Shown in pieces: positions 16,692 through 25,390 of a DNA stretch of 64,000 nt. The stretch spans positions 372,001 to 436,000 of the forward strand of contig JABFGF010000002.1 of NCBI GenBank assembly GCA_013112635.1, given 5' to 3'. The notes beneath the pieces were generated by a model that saw only the letters and a list, made by a program, of their open reading frames with translations, was not told the DNA's origin and searched no databases. The stretch's first letter is position 1. Each line of letters begins with the position of its first letter. Source of the DNA: Calditrichota bacterium (GTDB lineage Bacteria; Calditrichota; Calditrichia; Calditrichales; J004). Position numbers and translations under genes: made by a program.

Positions 16692-18572
16692 ATGAGTTTA
16701 AAATTATCTTCAATTGCAATTATTTTTGCTGCCCTAAGTATTTCTATTTTTGCTCAAGTACCAGAAGTACATTCTAATATTCATCAGGACAAAGATGGTA
16801 AGCTTTTTATTAAGATTGATACCACAATTTTCTATGAGAAAGACCGGGATTCCTCTCTAAACCTGCAGCGTTTTCAAAATGGAATAAGTGGCTCAGAAAA
16901 CGGTTTAAATTTTAATTTTGGAGAAGGATTTAATGGCACACTTTATTTTGGATTTATTCATTTTGATGATTCTAAACATCCTATGCCTGTATTCTTCAAA
17001 AGCACGTCTGCAATAAAAAATGGGCTTACACATATTGATATTAAGAAAAAACTTTCGGGCTCATACGATATGGTAAACTGGCAAGAAACTGGCGAAGGTA
17101 CATTGGGGTACCGTGTCGCAAACGCTAAGGGATTGATTGTTTATGACGGAATGGTTTCGTTTACAGGAAAAGGACCTTTTGAAGTTGATGATACAATTAT
17201 TAGCGGGCCATTTGTTAACCTTGTTACAGATAGAAGTGCCGTTATTTCGTTTGAAACAAATAATAAAATTACATCAGAAGTTAATGTCGCAGAGCAAAAA
17301 TTTGAATCTGCAAAGAAAACTAAGAAACATGAAATTAAAATTTCCGGTCTAAAGCCGGCCACCAAATATAGCTACACTGTAAATTATGGCAAAAACCACC
17401 AGACTTATTCCTTTAGTACGGCGCCTGAATCCGGAAGCAGGACAAAATTTACATTTTCTTATGCAAGTGATTCCAGGGCTGGCCAGGGTGGTGGAGAAAG
17501 AAACCTGTTTGGCACAAATTTTTATACTATGCGCAAAATCATGGCTTTAAATGCTTCCCGAAATGTTGCGTTTATGCAGTTTTCGGGAGATATGATTGAC
17601 GGCTATAAATCAAGCCGCGGTGTAATGGATTTGCAGTATGCAAACTGGAAAAAATCAATCGAGCCATTTGCCCATTATTTTCCTGTTTATATAAGCATGG
17701 GAAACCACGAGGCCTTCACTCGTTATTTTGATAATGGAACAAGCTATGGAATTTCAGTCGATCGCTTCCCTTATGCAAGCGAGTCAGCCGAAAAAGTTTT
17801 TGCCGATAATTTTGTAAATCCTGTCAACGGCCCAGTTAGCGAAGATGGATCAAAGTATGATCCCAATCCTGAAAAAATGGATTTTCCTTCCTATGATGAA
17901 AATGTATTTTATTACACCTATGATAACGTAGCTGTCATTGTGATGAATTCTGACTATTGGTATTCCCCATCAAGCAGGTTAATTCCTCAAATCAGTGGCG
18001 GGTTGCATGGCTATATAATGGACAACCAATTGGAATGGTTTAAAAAAACTGTTAAGAAATTTGAGGATGATAATAATATCGATCATATTTTTATAACCGA
18101 ACACACACCATTTTTTCCAAATGGCGGACATAAAAAAGATGATATGTGGTATAACGGGAATAATGAGAAGCGTCCATACGTCGCCGGGAAACCTGTTGAT
18201 TTTGGGATAATTGAAAGACGCGACCACCTTTTGGATGTTATTGTGAATAACAGCAAAAAAACTGTGGCCATATTAACAGGTGATGAGCATAATTACTGCC
18301 GCCTTGAAGTAGGACCTCAAACAGAAATTTATCCAGAGGATTATCCGGAAGACAAAAAAATAAAACTTACACGGACCATTTGGCAAGTTAATAACGGAGC
18401 TGCGGGTGCGCCTTATTACGCCCAACAAAAATTGCCGTGGAGTCAATTTTTAAAAGGCTTTACTACACAAAACGCACTTGTCTTTTTTAATATTGAAGGA
18501 ACAAAAATTGAAATGGAAGTTTACAACCCGGATACACTAGAGAAGTTTGACCATCTTGAATTAAGAAAATGA
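16692..18572 (+). CDS. Secreted metallophosphoesterase with fibronectin-like N-terminal domain
   Basis: A 626-residue protein with a signal peptide ending near IFAQV. Residues about 165-250 form a fibronectin-III-like domain as in purple-acid-phosphatase-type proteins. The metallophosphoesterase domain follows: ASDSRAG near 258, FSGDMIDGY near 298, GNHE near 337, TEHTPFFPNGGH near 474 and TGDEHNYC near 530. The order matches the five metal-binding blocks of calcineurin-like phosphatases, with GDEH in place of the usual GHxH. It is likely periplasmic or outer-surface and may cleave phosphate esters. It overlaps the next gene by four bases. Confidence 0.83.
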   Translation: MSLKLSSIAIIFAALSISIFAQVPEVHSNIHQDKDGKLFIKIDTTIFYEKDRDSSLNLQRFQNGISGSENGLNFNFGEGFNGTLYFGFIHFDDSKHPMPVFFKSTSAIKNGLTHIDIKKKLSGSYDMVNWQETGEGTLGYRVANAKGLIVYDGMVSFTGKGPFEVDDTIISGPFVNLVTDRSAVISFETNNKITSEVNVAEQKFESAKKTKKHEIKISGLKPATKYSYTVNYGKNHQTYSFSTAPESGSRTKFTFSYASDSRAGQGGGERNLFGTNFYTMRKIMALNASRNVAFMQFSGDMIDGYKSSRGVMDLQYANWKKSIEPFAHYFPVYISMGNHEAFTRYFDNGTSYGISVDRFPYASESAEKVFADNFVNPVNGPVSEDGSKYDPNPEKMDFPSYDENVFYYTYDNVAVIVMNSDYWYSPSSRLIPQISGGLHGYIMDNQLEWFKKTVKKFEDDNNIDHIFITEHTPFFPNGGHKKDDMWYNGNNEKRPYVAGKPVDFGIIERRDHLLDVIVNNSKKTVAILTGDEHNYCRLEVGPQTEIYPEDYPEDKKIKLTRTIWQVNNGAAGAPYYAQQKLPWSQFLKGFTTQNALVFFNIEGTKIEMEVYNPDTLEKFDHLELRK

Positions 18573-18946
18573 AAAAAATAGAATGGATTTTAAGGATTGG
18601 TATTTTTGGTACTTTCCTGGGCCATGGGATATTTGCTTATTTGGGCAAAGCTTCGTGGTTGGTGTACTTAACAACGGTCGGGATTTCTGCACAAGCCGCA
18701 CCGGATATTTTAAAATTTATCGGGATGCTGGATATCCTGGTAGCTTTTATAATCCTGCTTCGTCCCGTTAAGATTGTTATAATATGGGCTTTGATTTGGA
18801 CATTGGCCACAGCATTGATTCGCCCAATAGCAGGATTGCCAATTTGGGATTTTGTTGAACGGGCAGCAAACTGGGCAGCTCCTTTAGCACTTATTACATT
18901 AAAGGGTTGGCCAAGAAATTTTAGGGATTTATTTAAGAGCAAATAA
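18569..18946 (+). CDS. Small four-helix membrane protein, DoxX-like
   Basis: A 125-residue integral membrane protein with four predicted segments and a GHGIFAYLGK motif near the start, resembling DoxX/DoxD-like proteins. The family's role is unclear. It is translationally coupled to the metallophosphoesterase gene by a four-base overlap, so the two probably form one operon. Confidence 0.6.
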   Translation: MKKIEWILRIGIFGTFLGHGIFAYLGKASWLVYLTTVGISAQAAPDILKFIGMLDILVAFIILLRPVKIVIIWALIWTLATALIRPIAGLPIWDFVERAANWAAPLALITLKGWPRNFRDLFKSK

Positions 18947-18985
18947 CACTCAAGTATTGTTTCTTGAGCGTTTAACGGAGTTAAT

Positions 18986-19393
18986 ATGACAATTGATGAA
19001 AAGATGGAAGAAATAAGTGAAACCTTTGATTTTCTTGAAGGGCTTGAAAAAATGGAATATGTCGTGGATATGGCCAAAAAATCACCCGGTTTACCTGAAG
19101 ATAGAAAATCTGAGTCCAGCAAGATTTATGGCTGCATGTCCGAAACATGGGTAATTGTTGAAGGCTCTGCGGAATCTATTTCGATCCAATCAGATTCAGA
19201 AGCACAAATTGTAAAAGGCATGTTACATCTATTAGCCAATTCTATAAACGGCCATAGCAAAGAAGAAATCCTTGCACTGGATGAACAAACTGTTTTGAAT
19301 AAATTGGGATTAGGAAGTTCAATTACAAACCGCCGCATGAATGGTTTTGCCAGTGCAGTTTTAAAAATAAAAGAAGAAATTAAAAAAATATAA
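18986..19393 (+). CDS. sufE: Sulfur acceptor protein SufE
   Basis: A 135-residue cytoplasmic protein that accepts persulfide sulfur from a cysteine desulfurase for iron-sulfur cluster assembly. The acceptor cysteine is C50 in IYGCMSETW, and the C-terminal helix contains the typical SSITNRRMNGFASAV. It has a clear GGAG site. No suf cluster surrounds it, but a cysteine desulfurase gene is 2.5 kb away on the other strand and could be the partner. Confidence 0.9.
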   Translation: MTIDEKMEEISETFDFLEGLEKMEYVVDMAKKSPGLPEDRKSESSKIYGCMSETWVIVEGSAESISIQSDSEAQIVKGMLHLLANSINGHSKEEILALDEQTVLNKLGLGSSITNRRMNGFASAVLKIKEEIKKI

Positions 19394-19416
19394 TTCGACC
19401 ACATTTTCTCATTTCG

Positions 19417-19448
19417 GCCATATGTGCGTACTTTTACGCCATATGTGC
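19417..19448 (+). promoter_or_regulatory. Two direct GCCATATGTGC sites upstream of hsp20
   Basis: GCCATATGTGC occurs at 19417-19427 and 19438-19448, 21 bases apart start to start, i.e. two helical turns on the same DNA face. A weaker copy (GCCACACATAA) starts at 19458. They lie about 100-135 bases upstream of a sigma-54-like promoter, the usual place for activator sites. The binding protein is unknown. Confidence 0.45.
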
Positions 19449-19550
19449 AGACATCCTGCCACACATAATTTCCACCAAAGATTTATAGATCCCACAGTAC
19501 AATCACCACAAACTATTGTTTTTATAGTGTTTATAACAGCAAGAAAATTT

Positions 19551-19567
19551 TTGGCACGGTGATTGAT
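19551..19567 (+). promoter_or_regulatory. Sigma-54-type promoter of hsp20
   Basis: TTGGCACG-N4-TTGAT matches the -24/-12 consensus TGGCACG-N4-TTGCA with one change in the -12 box. The expected transcription start is near 19579, leaving a leader of about 45 bases before the hsp20 ATG. Confidence 0.55.
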
Positions 19568-19624
19568 TAAATACCCCGCAGAATTGAAAACAAAACTAAA
19601 CAAAAAACCATAAGGAGAATTATC

Positions 19625-20059
19625 ATGTTAGTTAAATGGCAAAACCCAAGAAGTTTATTCAGCATAAACGACGTTGACCACTTTGTTAAAGATTTTTTCA
19701 ACGATAGAGATTTTAGCATTAGAGAGCAGGAAATAAGCCCGCGGTTAAATGTTGAAGAAAATGACAACGAGTGGATTATTTCTGCGGAACTACCCGGAGT
19801 ATCTAAAGAAGATGTGAAAGTTAATTTCCAGGAAGATGTTTTATCAATCAGCGGTGAGAAAAAAGTAGAAAAAGAAGTTGACGAAAAAAATTATCATTGC
19901 AATGAGAGAAGCTTTGGAAAGTTCAGCCGCTCTTTAAAAATCAATACTCCTGTTTTAGCAGATAAAATTAATGCCGGTTACAAGGATGGGATTTTAACAA
20001 TCTCTCTTCCAAAAGCTGAAGAAGCAAAACCAAAACTGATTGACGTAAAAGTTAAATAA
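19625..20059 (+). CDS. Small heat shock protein, Hsp20 family
   Basis: A 144-residue alpha-crystallin-domain chaperone that holds unfolding proteins. The domain runs from about NVEENDNEWIISAELPGVSK to the AGYKDGILTISLPK motif, with the assembly-type C-terminal tail LIDVKVK in place of a strict I-x-I. The ribosome site AAGGAG is strong, consistent with high expression. A sigma-54-type promoter and paired upstream sites lie before it, and a good terminator follows it, so it is a single-gene unit. Confidence 0.92.
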   Translation: MLVKWQNPRSLFSINDVDHFVKDFFNDRDFSIREQEISPRLNVEENDNEWIISAELPGVSKEDVKVNFQEDVLSISGEKKVEKEVDEKNYHCNERSFGKFSRSLKINTPVLADKINAGYKDGILTISLPKAEEAKPKLIDVKVK

Positions 20060-20078
20060 CTTCTAATACCCCACGAAT

Positions 20079-20116
20079 AAGGCAAGTCTGGAATTTAGGC
20101 TTGCCTTTCTTTATTT
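20079..20116 (+). terminator. Terminator of hsp20
   Basis: AAGGCAAG (20079-20086) pairs with CTTGCCTT (20100-20107), followed by TCTTTATTT. It lies between hsp20 and the convergent ABC transporter gene. Confidence 0.75.
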
Positions 20117-20120
20117 AAAA

Positions 20121-21896
20121 CTATGCTTCAATTTTCTCTTGTTCTTTATACTGTAACTGATATAGCTGATGATATAAACCTTGTTCATTCATCAACTCAT
20201 TATGGTTACCCATTTCTTTTAGGTGGCCTTTGTGGAAAACCATAATTTTATCAACATGCTTTATTGTAGATAGACGATGGGCAATTATTATTGAAGTGCG
20301 GCCTTTCATCATATAATCCAATGCTTGCTGAATTAAAATTTCAGTCTCTGTATCAATATTAGATGTGGCCTCATCCAGAATCAAAATTTGAGGATCTACC
20401 ACCAAGGCTCTTGCAAAAGAGAGCAGTTGTCTTTGCCCCATAGACAAAATAGAACCACGTTCATTTAGGACTGTAGCATAGCCTTTTGGAAGTTTCTCGA
20501 TAAAAAAGTGGGCATTTACTTTTTTACAGGCGTCAACCACATCATCCAAACTTATATCCGGGTTACCAAGCGAAACATTATCAAAAATGCTCCCGGAAAA
20601 TAAAAACACATCTTGCAATACCATTGCCATCGTTTTGCGTAAATGCCTTAATTCAAAATCACGGATATTCTTATTATCAATTGAGATGGTGCCTTTCTGG
20701 ATCTCATATTGACGACCCAGCAAATTTATTAAACTGGTTTTTCCAGCTCCCGTATGCCCAACAATGGCAACACTTGATCCGGTTGCAATTTTAAAGTTAA
20801 CATTCTCTAGAACCCAGTTATCTTCATTATAAGCAAAACAAACATCGTTGAACTCGATTTCCCCATTCACATCCTGGTGGCAAATATGCTGGTTTATAGA
20901 TTTGATTTTAGGTGGCGTGTCGAGCAATCCAAAAACACGTTCGGCTGCTGCAATTGCCCCCTGCAATACATTAAATTTATCAGAGAGTTCGCTAATGGGA
21001 CGAAAAAACATCTGAGCGTATTGAATAAAAGCAACAAGGGCACCATATGTTGTAATCTGATCCATTTTTAAAATACCGCCACGAACCAAAACAATTGCCA
21101 ATGCTAATGCGCTCACCAATTCAATTGCAGGATAAAAAATGGCATAATAGGACACTGTTTTCACATGGGCCTTTGTGTGTTGAAAATTTATGTCAGTAAA
21201 AGCATCATAGTTTTTTTGCTGACGGTTAAAAATCTGAACAACGTTCATCCCGGTGATATTTTCTTGTAGATAGGAGTTGATTTGAGCCAGCCATTTACGA
21301 ATCTCCCGAAATGCAATCCGAACTTTGCGTTTGAATATCCAGGTAATTACAAAAAGTATAGGAATCACAGCAAACGTCCATAAAGCCAGTTCCAGATTTA
21401 TTGAAATCATAACCGATATAATGCCGACTAATAAAAAAACATTTCCAAAAATGCTGACAACACCTTGCGTAAACATCTGGTTTAAAGATTCCACATCTGA
21501 GGTAACGCGAGTCATTAACCGGCCGACCGGGTTCTTATCAAAAAAGCTAAGAGATAGCTTTTGCATATGGCCAAATATTTCCGAGCGTAAATCGTACATC
21601 AGTTTTTGACCAAGGAGCTGGGTTAAATATGTCTGGATATATTGGACAAAAAACACCAGAACCATTACACCTAAATAAAGCGCAACTATTGTATATAGCC
21701 CATCCAGGTTTTCACCGTTTATATAAATGTCGATTGCTTCTTTGGTGAGATATGGAGCGATTAGCTGTAATAAAGAAGCAAAAATAATCATGAAAACAGC
21801 CGAGCCAACCAATTTTTTAAACGGCCGCGTATACATAAACATACGTTTTAATAATTCGCTGTCGTATACCTTTCCGGCCAGATCATCCTTTTGCAT
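20121..21896 (-). CDS. ABC exporter, fused permease and ATPase (MsbA/MdlB type)
   Basis: A 591-residue half-transporter. Six membrane segments occupy about residues 28-310. The ATPase domain has Walker A GHTGAGKT (380-387), a Q-loop at VLQDVF, the signature LSMGQ (484-488), Walker B ILILDE (504-509) and the H-loop in IIAHRLST. It works as a dimer, exporting lipids or drugs from the inner membrane. The signature reads LSMGQ in place of LSGGQ, common in this subfamily. It starts 22 bases downstream of the cysteine desulfurase gene and may be co-transcribed. Confidence 0.9.
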   Translation of the reverse strand: MQKDDLAGKVYDSELLKRMFMYTRPFKKLVGSAVFMIIFASLLQLIAPYLTKEAIDIYINGENLDGLYTIVALYLGVMVLVFFVQYIQTYLTQLLGQKLMYDLRSEIFGHMQKLSLSFFDKNPVGRLMTRVTSDVESLNQMFTQGVVSIFGNVFLLVGIISVMISINLELALWTFAVIPILFVITWIFKRKVRIAFREIRKWLAQINSYLQENITGMNVVQIFNRQQKNYDAFTDINFQHTKAHVKTVSYYAIFYPAIELVSALALAIVLVRGGILKMDQITTYGALVAFIQYAQMFFRPISELSDKFNVLQGAIAAAERVFGLLDTPPKIKSINQHICHQDVNGEIEFNDVCFAYNEDNWVLENVNFKIATGSSVAIVGHTGAGKTSLINLLGRQYEIQKGTISIDNKNIRDFELRHLRKTMAMVLQDVFLFSGSIFDNVSLGNPDISLDDVVDACKKVNAHFFIEKLPKGYATVLNERGSILSMGQRQLLSFARALVVDPQILILDEATSNIDTETEILIQQALDYMMKGRTSIIIAHRLSTIKHVDKIMVFHKGHLKEMGNHNELMNEQGLYHQLYQLQYKEQEKIEA

Positions 21897-21918
21897 AAAT
21901 TCCTTTAATCCTGGATAG

Positions 21919-23043
21919 TTATTTTTCTAAAACTTGTAAAATAATTTCAACAGCTTGTTCTATTTCCTGTTTTGTTGTGAAACGGCCAAAACTAAAGCGA
22001 ATGGCTGAGTTGATTATTGCATCAGGTAAGTTCATTCCCCTTAATACCTGTGATTGCTTTATGCTGCCGGAACTGCATGCAGAACCTACCGAAGCCGATA
22101 TTCCGGCCATATCTAGTTTTAATAAAGTGCTCTGATTGTCAAAATCAACGAAAGAGAGATTGGAAATATAGGGACTACGATTAGCGCTATCTCCATTTAC
22201 TTTTAAACCCGGAATTTTTGAAAGTAATTCCGATTCAAAATACTTCTGAATTAACTTAACCTCCCGCCATTCTGTGATATGGTTTTCCATTAATTCTACA
22301 GCTTTCCCAAAACCAATTATCCCTGTCAGATTTTCAGTTCCGGGTCTTTTATTTGCTTCCTGGCCGCCACCAAAACTAAGTGCCTCCAATAAAACCCCAT
22401 CGCGGATAAATAAACCACCAACACCTTTTGGTCCATAGATTTTATGAGCAGAAAATGACATCAAATCGACATTCAATTCTTGTACATTCAAATACATTTT
22501 AGCAAAGGCCTGAACCGCATCGCAATGAAATAGAATGTCTTTCTGCTTGCAAACTTCACCTATTTCTTTGATTGGAAAAATGGACCCTGTTTCATTATTT
22601 ATATGCATCATTGAAGCAAGAATTGTATTTGGCCGGATTGAATCTTCAAATTTTTGAAGATCTATTTCTCCATTTTTTTCTGGTTTAAAATAAGAAACTT
22701 CAAATCCTTGACCTTCCAAAAACTTTATCGAATCCAAAACAGACGGATGCTCAATAGCTGAAACCAGAACATGATTACCTTTATCTTTATTGGCCAGGCA
22801 TGCTCCAATCAAAGCATTGTTATTGCTTTCTGTTCCGCCACTTGTAAAAACCACTTCTTTTGATTGACAATTAATTTTGGACGCGAGTAAATCCCGCACT
22901 TCTTCTAATTTAATCTTGGAACTTTGCCCATGGCGGTGCGGGCTTGAAGGGTTTCCAAAAAAACTCTTCTGCCAATCATACATTGCTTCTGAAACTCGTA
23001 TATCAACAGGTGTTGTGGCAGCATAATCGAGATAAATTTGCAT
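21919..23043 (-). CDS. Cysteine desulfurase (IscS/NifS family)
   Basis: A PLP enzyme of 374 residues that takes sulfur from cysteine for iron-sulfur clusters and thio-cofactors. PLP lysine K201 is in SAHKIYGPKG, and the catalytic cysteine C323 is in GSACSSGS. The start YLDYAATTP and IEHPSV motif are typical of the NifS/IscS class I group. Likely sulfur partners include the SufE encoded at 18986-19393. It lies first in a two-gene unit with the ABC exporter. Confidence 0.93.
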   Translation of the reverse strand: MQIYLDYAATTPVDIRVSEAMYDWQKSFFGNPSSPHRHGQSSKIKLEEVRDLLASKINCQSKEVVFTSGGTESNNNALIGACLANKDKGNHVLVSAIEHPSVLDSIKFLEGQGFEVSYFKPEKNGEIDLQKFEDSIRPNTILASMMHINNETGSIFPIKEIGEVCKQKDILFHCDAVQAFAKMYLNVQELNVDLMSFSAHKIYGPKGVGGLFIRDGVLLEALSFGGGQEANKRPGTENLTGIIGFGKAVELMENHITEWREVKLIQKYFESELLSKIPGLKVNGDSANRSPYISNLSFVDFDNQSTLLKLDMAGISASVGSACSSGSIKQSQVLRGMNLPDAIINSAIRFSFGRFTTKQEIEQAVEIILQVLEK

Positions 23044-23362
23044 ACAGTATTCTTCTTTAAAACAAGGTGGCTAATTTAATGGACATGGAATAAAATCAAA
23101 AAGAAAAGTTTTTTCGATTAATGGAAATTAACCGCAATATCACTTAGGAACCGTGACCCACTTAGCTAATAGATAAAAATGTAAAAGCCTGGAATGCTAT
23201 CAATAAAAAAAGCCCCGAAAAAAATCCCGGGGCTTTAAGGCATACATTAGGAGGTCCTAGCCTTTGGTTTTTTATTAGACGGAACATTATCTTTTTTGTT
23301 CCTTTCATTATATGATAATTTTTTACTAACTTATTATAAGTTATCTACTTATCCGGCTATTA
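23044..23362. other. Intergenic region, 319 bases, with a candidate small RNA
   Basis: This spacer lies between the divergent desulfurase and barrel-protein genes. Its centre (about 23203-23312) holds a minus-strand TATAAT, three hairpins and a T-tract terminator, described separately. The remaining parts must carry the two flanking promoters; no other signal is recognised. Confidence 0.6.
23203..23302 (-). ncRNA. Candidate small RNA with C-rich hairpin and intrinsic terminator
   Basis: Read on the minus strand: TATAAT at 23312-23307; a hairpin GGAACA/TGTTCC (23302-23281); a second hairpin closed by AAGGC/GCCTT (23264-23237) whose top holds GGACCTCCTAA; and a terminator with the 9-bp stem AAAGCCCCG/CGGGGCTTT (23236-23209) ending in seven Ts. 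No reading frame feeds this terminator from upstream, since the gene beyond it is on the plus strand. The -35 region is poor. The CCUCC segment could pair with Shine-Dalgarno sites. The structure is seen; the RNA itself is inferred. Confidence 0.5.
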
Positions 23363-24178
23363 ATGAAAACAACCCATTGTTTAAGTTTCTGCGTAGTAAT
23401 TTTTTTGATGGTTTCTGACTTACTTGCTTCTTTTGAACCAAAAGCAGCAGGCGTTTCACAAACAAGTTTATCATTAGCTGGTGTTGCGTCTTTATATAAT
23501 AATTTCCAATCTTTTATAAACCCCTCTTTGTTAGATTCAACAAACCAATCTGTTAGTTTTTTTTATAAGAATCACTATGGCATAAAAGATCTAAATCAGA
23601 TTAGTTTACATGGAGAATTCTTAGCAAATTCATGGCCTGTAGGATTTGGAATTTCACGCTATGGCAATAAACTCTATTCCGAAACCCAACTAACATTCGC
23701 AACATCATACAGTCTAAGTGATGATATAAAAATCGGCTCCAGTTCATCGTTTTATTTTTTAAATATTAAAAATTACAATTCTGATTGGACCTATGGATTT
23801 TCTCTGTCATTTTTGTATACTCTCAGTTCTCAAATAAACATTGCTGCGGTTATTCAAAATTTTAATGAACCCAAAATCGGTTCAACAAACGAAGGATTAC
23901 CTGTATCCGCAACAATTGGTTTAATGTATTCACCTATTCCTGAAGTGGAGCTTTTAGCTGATGCTTACAAGGAAGATTATTTCGATTTTGAATATAGAAT
24001 TGGTGCCAGAATAAATATAATTAAAGAGGTCGGTTTGCTAATTGGTTTCCGTGAAAATATCAACAGTTTTTCTACAGGACTTGAATATTCAGCCTCTGTT
24101 TATTCTATTAAATATGGGATTGATATACACCCTGTTTTAAATTTAAGTCACGCATTGGGGTTAAATTATGCTTTTTAA
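23363..24178 (+). CDS. Outer-membrane barrel protein, PorV/PorQ-like
   Basis: A 271-residue protein with a signal peptide ending near LLASFEPK and a body of amphipathic beta strands ending in an aromatic residue (GLNYAF), typical of outer-membrane barrels. The early ASLYNNFQSFINPSLL segment resembles PorV/UPF0164-type proteins in the FCB group. The gene's 3' end overlaps the start of the EnvC-like gene by 11 bases, so expression is coupled. A role in envelope assembly or secretion is possible but not shown. Confidence 0.62.
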   Translation: MKTTHCLSFCVVIFLMVSDLLASFEPKAAGVSQTSLSLAGVASLYNNFQSFINPSLLDSTNQSVSFFYKNHYGIKDLNQISLHGEFLANSWPVGFGISRYGNKLYSETQLTFATSYSLSDDIKIGSSSSFYFLNIKNYNSDWTYGFSLSFLYTLSSQINIAAVIQNFNEPKIGSTNEGLPVSATIGLMYSPIPEVELLADAYKEDYFDFEYRIGARINIIKEVGLLIGFRENINSFSTGLEYSASVYSIKYGIDIHPVLNLSHALGLNYAF

Positions 24179-25355
24179 GATGATCAGCTTATTTTTTATT
24201 GTGTGCTCATTTCTTTTTGCACAGGATAACACCGACAAAGAATTAAAAACCAACCGCTCGCAATTGAGCAAAATAAAATCGGAAATTTCGAGTTTGCAAA
24301 AGCAGCTTACAAAATCTCAAAAAGATGCTTTATCAGTTAACAAGCAAATTGATCTTATTGATAAAGAGATAGCCCTAATTTCGAGAGCCAAAGGTTTAAT
24401 GGTTCGTGAGCAACGTATCCTAGAGAAGCGGTCAAAAAATAACCGCCGTGTATTAGATGAGACAAAAGATAAACTTAAAAAACTAAAAAATCTGTATGCC
24501 GAACGGCTTGTTTATATGTACAAATATGGCAAGATAAAAAACCTTGCTCTCCTGCTAACTTCCAATTCTTTTAACCAGGCGTTTACCCGTTTTCGTTATC
24601 TGAAAATGATTGCCGAATACGATGAGAAAACAATTAAATCAATTGATGAAAAACAAAAAAGTATTGAGGTAATTCAAACCCAACTGGCAGATGATATTGA
24701 TGCCAAAAGCTCAAGCATCCGTGACAAACAAAAAGAAGAACAAAACTATAAAACAAACCTTGATAAAAAAAACAGGCTACTTTCTAATATTAAAAAAGAC
24801 CAGTCTTTTTATAATTCACAAATTAAAATAAAAAAACAAGAGCAGGAAAAATTAACCTCAATAATTGTTGTGCTGGAAAAAGCGCGACAGGCAAAGCTAG
24901 CGCAGTCCGGATCAAAATCTACAGAAGAATTTGTAACTATTGACTTTGAGAATTTCAAAAAAGGTAAGGGCAAACTTCCCTGGCCTGTTAAAGGCAAAGT
25001 TGTCAGCAAGTTTGGCAAGCAATACGATCCTGTTTCAAAAACGTCAGTAAATAATTCCGGGATTGAAATCCAGGGCAAGATCGGCACTCCGGTTAAAAGT
25101 GTGTTTACCGGCGTTGTAAGAATGATAACCTATCTAGGCGGATATGGAAATACAATTATTGTCGATCATGGAAATGGCTATTATACAGTTTATTCACATC
25201 TTGGTGAGATTTACGTTCGTAAAAATAATATTATTGAAACCAACCAGATTATTGCACAGGTTGGAGATTCGGGTTCTCTTGCAGGCTCAAAACTGCACTT
25301 TGAGATTTATGGCGGGAATCAATCCTTCGATCCTCAGAAATGGCTGAAAAGGTAA
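24168..25355 (+). CDS. EnvC-like murein hydrolase activator (degenerate M23 domain)
   Basis: A 395-residue secreted protein: signal peptide to about residue 18 (FFIVCSFLFAQD), a long coiled coil (about 25-245), then an M23/LytM domain. In the domain the first zinc motif reads NNSGIEIQG, where active M23 enzymes have H-x-G-x-D, so a histidine and an aspartate are lost; the later YSHLGE and KLHFEI histidines remain. This is the state of EnvC/NlpD-like factors, which do not cut murein themselves but activate amidases at division. It overlaps the barrel-protein gene. Confidence 0.83.
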   Translation: MLFKMISLFFIVCSFLFAQDNTDKELKTNRSQLSKIKSEISSLQKQLTKSQKDALSVNKQIDLIDKEIALISRAKGLMVREQRILEKRSKNNRRVLDETKDKLKKLKNLYAERLVYMYKYGKIKNLALLLTSNSFNQAFTRFRYLKMIAEYDEKTIKSIDEKQKSIEVIQTQLADDIDAKSSSIRDKQKEEQNYKTNLDKKNRLLSNIKKDQSFYNSQIKIKKQEQEKLTSIIVVLEKARQAKLAQSGSKSTEEFVTIDFENFKKGKGKLPWPVKGKVVSKFGKQYDPVSKTSVNNSGIEIQGKIGTPVKSVFTGVVRMITYLGGYGNTIIVDHGNGYYTVYSHLGEIYVRKNNIIETNQIIAQVGDSGSLAGSKLHFEIYGGNQSFDPQKWLKR

Positions 25356-25390
25356 TATTTCAAAAGGGTGAAAAAAACAAGTTGTAATTA

